DNA of 64,000 nucleotides. It comes from Cytophagaceae bacterium (lineage in GTDB: Bacteria; Bacteroidota; Bacteroidia; Cytophagales; UBA9547). The translations under genes and the position numbers were made by a program. Shown here one piece after another: positions 61,662 through 64,000 of the stretch; positions within the stretch are counted from its first letter, which is position 1, and every line of letters starts with the position of its first letter. The stretch spans positions 254,359 to 318,358 of the forward strand of contig JAIYAU010000025.1 in assembly GCA_027488865.1 (NCBI GenBank), in the 5' to 3' direction. The notes beneath the pieces are model-generated. The model was not told the DNA's origin. It saw only the letters and a program-made list of their open reading frames with translations, and did no database searches.

Positions 61662-64000
61662 ATGAAAGAAATATTATTTACCACCACAACATTATTATTA
61701 ATTAGTCAATTGGTTTATTCCCAAAGAATAACTGGCACTATAAAAGACCAAACAAACAAGGCGATTTCTGGTGCAGTAATTATTGTAAAGGGAACTTCAC
61801 AATATAGTGAGACTGACTCTCTTGGAAAATTTAGTATAACTACAAAACATAAATTTCCTTTAACGCTCCAGTTAAACCTAATTGGGTATCAAAACAAAGA
61901 TACTGTATTGGCTGAATCACCGTCAGGCGAACTTTCGTTCAGATTAATTGAATCTGGTGCGTTATCAGAAGTAGTTGTAACTTCGAGAAGAAGACAAGAA
62001 GTAGCACAAGAAATTCCAATACCGATAACTGTAATCAGTGGGCAACAAGCTGAAGATGCAGGGGCGTTTAATGTAAACCGATTGAAGGAATTGGTTCCAT
62101 CTGTACAGTTGTATTCATCTAACGCAAGAAATACCACGCTGAATATAAGAGGCTTAGGTTCTACATTTGGCCTTACTAATGACGGAATAGACCCAGGTGT
62201 AGGTTTTTACATAGACGGTGTTTACCATGCAAGACCTGCAGCAACTTCTTTAGATTTTGTAGATATTGATCAAATTGAAGTATTAAGAGGTCCGCAGGGA
62301 ACACTATTTGGAAAAAACACCACAGCAGGTGCTTTTAACATTACAACAAAAAAACCAAGCTTTAAGCCAGGAGGAACAGCAGAAATAAGTTATGGTAACT
62401 ATAATTTCATTCAAGCAAAAACAACCTACACTGGCGCCATTGCACCAAATCTAGCGGCAAGATTCTCATTTTCTGGAACACAAAGACAAGGAACCATTTA
62501 TAACCCTATTGATCGGCAACACTATAATGGTCAGAATAACTTAGGATTTAAAGGACAGTTGTATTACAATCCAACCAACAAATTGGAAATATTGGTTTCA
62601 GGTGACCAAAACATTCAGCGTCCTGACGGCTTTTCTCTTGTACCAGCTGGTATCACTTCTACCATGAGAAGTGACTTTAGACAATACAACAAAATAATCA
62701 CTGATTTGGGTTATGGAGAAATTAAAATTGATCCTTTCAAAAGAAATGTTTTAACAAATACACCTTGGAGACATGATCAAGAAATAGGTGGAGTGTCGTT
62801 GAATATTGATTATAAAATTGGTAAAGGAACTTTAACTTCAACAAGTGCTTGGAGATATTGGAACTGGAGACCAGTAAATGACAGAGATTTTACGCAGGTA
62901 GCTGCTTTAACTAAATCACAAGCCAATTCACGTCATGATCAATTTTCTCAGGAAATTAGATATGCTGGAAATATTACCGAAAAAATAAGCGGGGTGGTTG
63001 GTTTATATTTACTAAGTCAAAATTTACAAGGTCTTGATCAAACCGAAGAGGTAGGAAAAGATCAATGGAGATTTCAACAGAGAGACAATTCAGCCGCTCA
63101 AGCGGGTTGGTCTACTCCTGGTTTGTTAGATGGATTTGGTACAAGAACAAATTCTACAATTAAATCCACCAGTGCAGCAATATTTGCTCAAGCTGATTGG
63201 GAATTTCTAAAAGGATTCCATTTCTTGCCAGGTATTAGATATACTTATGACAGCAAAGAGGTAGATTATGATAGACAAACATATGGTGGATTAGAAACTA
63301 CCAATAGTACGTTGTTAGGATTTAAAAGACAAGTGTACACCCCACAAGCATTTAAAGCAAATACTACAAATAATAACATTTCTGGTAATATTACAGTATC
63401 ATATAGACCTTCTGATAAATTAAATACGTTTGTCACCTACTCTACTGGCTATAAGCCAATAGGTGTAAACGTGGGCGGCTTGCCAACCATTAATGGAAGA
63501 CCAGACTCTACAGTAGCTGTAGTAAAGCCTGAGTTTGTACAACATTATGAACTTGGTATCAAAACCAAACCTTTTAAAGGCGCTTTTATTAATGTGACTG
63601 TGTTTAATACGGACATCAAAGATTATCAAACCAGTGTACAATCACAAGAACTAGGTGCAGGTAGAGGCTATTTAGCAAATGCGGAAAAAGTCAACGTGAA
63701 AGGTTTGGAAGTGGACGGAAGTTATCAATTGAAGAAGTTTTTAACCCTCAATGCCGCTTTGGCTTATACAGATGGCAAATACGTTACTTTCAAAAATGCC
63801 CCTTTACCTCTGGAGGATACAGGTAACACTGCTGCGACAGCACAAAATTTTAAAGATATTTCTGGTGGGGTATTGCCAGGTATTTCTAATTGGAATGTAT
63901 CTGGAGGTGCGGACATAAGTATAAAAGGTAACTTATTTGGTAAACAAGGAAGATTCTTTGTAGCTTCTGATGCATCTCATCGTTCAAAATATTCTTCAAA
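61662..64000 (+). CDS. TonB-dependent receptor (truncated at window end)
   Basis: The reading frame runs off the right edge, at least 779 codons. It starts M-K-E-I-L-F-T-T-T-T with a signal peptide ending near V-Y-S-Q, then a carboxypeptidase-regulatory-like domain (I-T-G-T-I-K-D-Q-T-N-K-A-I-S-G-A-V), a TonB-box-like segment (L-S-E-V-V-V-T-S) and the plug (T-V-I-S-G-Q-Q, L-N-I-R-G-L-G, I-E-V-L-R-G-P-Q-G-T-L-F-G-K-N-T-T-A-G). The plug resembles the family with G-K-N-T-T-A-G found in sphingomonad- and Bacteroidota-type receptors for diverse small compounds. Strong regulation by the upstream signals is suggested. Confidence 0.92.
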   Translation, partial: MKEILFTTTTLLLISQLVYSQRITGTIKDQTNKAISGAVIIVKGTSQYSETDSLGKFSITTKHKFPLTLQLNLIGYQNKDTVLAESPSGELSFRLIESGALSEVVVTSRRRQEVAQEIPIPITVISGQQAEDAGAFNVNRLKELVPSVQLYSSNARNTTLNIRGLGSTFGLTNDGIDPGVGFYIDGVYHARPAATSLDFVDIDQIEVLRGPQGTLFGKNTTAGAFNITTKKPSFKPGGTAEISYGNYNFIQAKTTYTGAIAPNLAARFSFSGTQRQGTIYNPIDRQHYNGQNNLGFKGQLYYNPTNKLEILVSGDQNIQRPDGFSLVPAGITSTMRSDFRQYNKIITDLGYGEIKIDPFKRNVLTNTPWRHDQEIGGVSLNIDYKIGKGTLTSTSAWRYWNWRPVNDRDFTQVAALTKSQANSRHDQFSQEIRYAGNITEKISGVVGLYLLSQNLQGLDQTEEVGKDQWRFQQRDNSAAQAGWSTPGLLDGFGTRTNSTIKSTSAAIFAQADWEFLKGFHFLPGIRYTYDSKEVDYDRQTYGGLETTNSTLLGFKRQVYTPQAFKANTTNNNISGNITVSYRPSDKLNTFVTYSTGYKPIGVNVGGLPTINGRPDSTVAVVKPEFVQHYELGIKTKPFKGAFINVTVFNTDIKDYQTSVQSQELGAGRGYLANAEKVNVKGLEVDGSYQLKKFLTLNAALAYTDGKYVTFKNAPLPLEDTGNTAATAQNFKDISGGVLPGISNWNVSGGADISIKGNLFGKQGRFFVASDASHRSKYSS

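Overview
The window is about 64 kb of AT-rich chromosomal DNA from a member of the Bacteroidota, probably a Cytophagales-type environmental bacterium; genus and species cannot be fixed from sequence alone. Signs of the phylum are TonB-dependent receptors with N-terminal carboxypeptidase-like domains, a PorE-like OmpA protein, a 379-residue NusB, a BatA-type membrane protein, a short AMP nucleosidase, and promoters of the form TTTG - about 20 nt - TAnnTTTG. It reads mostly as a housekeeping chromosome with a few accessory islands. I see no prophage, insertion sequence, CRISPR array or rRNA operon, and one tRNA gene (tRNA-Glu, UUC).

Layout. 0-5.3 kb: a PorE-like OmpA protein, then a DUF1573 lipoprotein - yajC - YbbR-like - coaE - thioesterase operon with a clear promoter. 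5.3-9.6 kb: the cell-shape operon mreB-mreC-mreD-mrdA (minus strand). 9.9-17.1 kb: SAM hydrolase, a membrane pentapeptide protein, a TonB receptor, and a nucleotide-sugar pair (UDP-sugar 6-dehydrogenase and dTDP-glucose 4,6-dehydratase). 17.3-19.9 kb: a MarR-headed operon with two pirins (one exported), an OsmC protein and a YjdI-type ferredoxin; the same palindrome lies in front of marR and of the first pirin. 20.2-25.5 kb: a GH5 cellulase, then SbtA-type bicarbonate permease + CutA/PII-like protein + small helical protein beside icd and a divergent LysR regulator.

25.5-31.9 kb: a YdeI-like protein, an OmpA protein, a dihydroorotase-like protein lacking several metal-binding histidines paired with a BatA-type protein, and a 478-residue protein of unknown function. 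32.3-35.7 kb: the carotenoid operon crtI-crtB-(exported unknown)-idi. 35.8-42.8 kb: class III aminotransferase, HsdR_N-like protein, AMP nucleosidase, orphan LytTR response regulator, holA, nusB, gapA. 43.2 kb: tRNA-Glu with a near-consensus promoter and a shared terminator. 43.3-50.2 kb: TonB receptor, ispE, and a GH31 - RmlC-like - SDR cluster.

50.5-55.8 kb: a Lys/Pro-rich unknown, a RIC/ScdA-like hemerythrin protein without the cysteine pair, ruvX, def, an exported unknown, corA, an alkyltransferase-like (ATL) DNA-repair protein and an SDR. 56-61.2 kb: an exported WD40-caspase protein of 1074 residues, a pentapeptide protein, an SH3 lipoprotein and an exported rhodanese-like protein. 61.7 kb to the end: a third TonB receptor, cut by the window edge, behind a promoter with an operator-like dyad and a structured leader.

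The most promising loci for new biology are the MarR/pirin/OsmC/YjdI operon with its paired operators, the SbtA/CutA-like/small-protein cluster, the dihydroorotase-like protein beside a BatA protein, the exported WD40-caspase, and the dyad-controlled TonB receptor at the right edge. None of these functions was tested; they are read from motifs and context.
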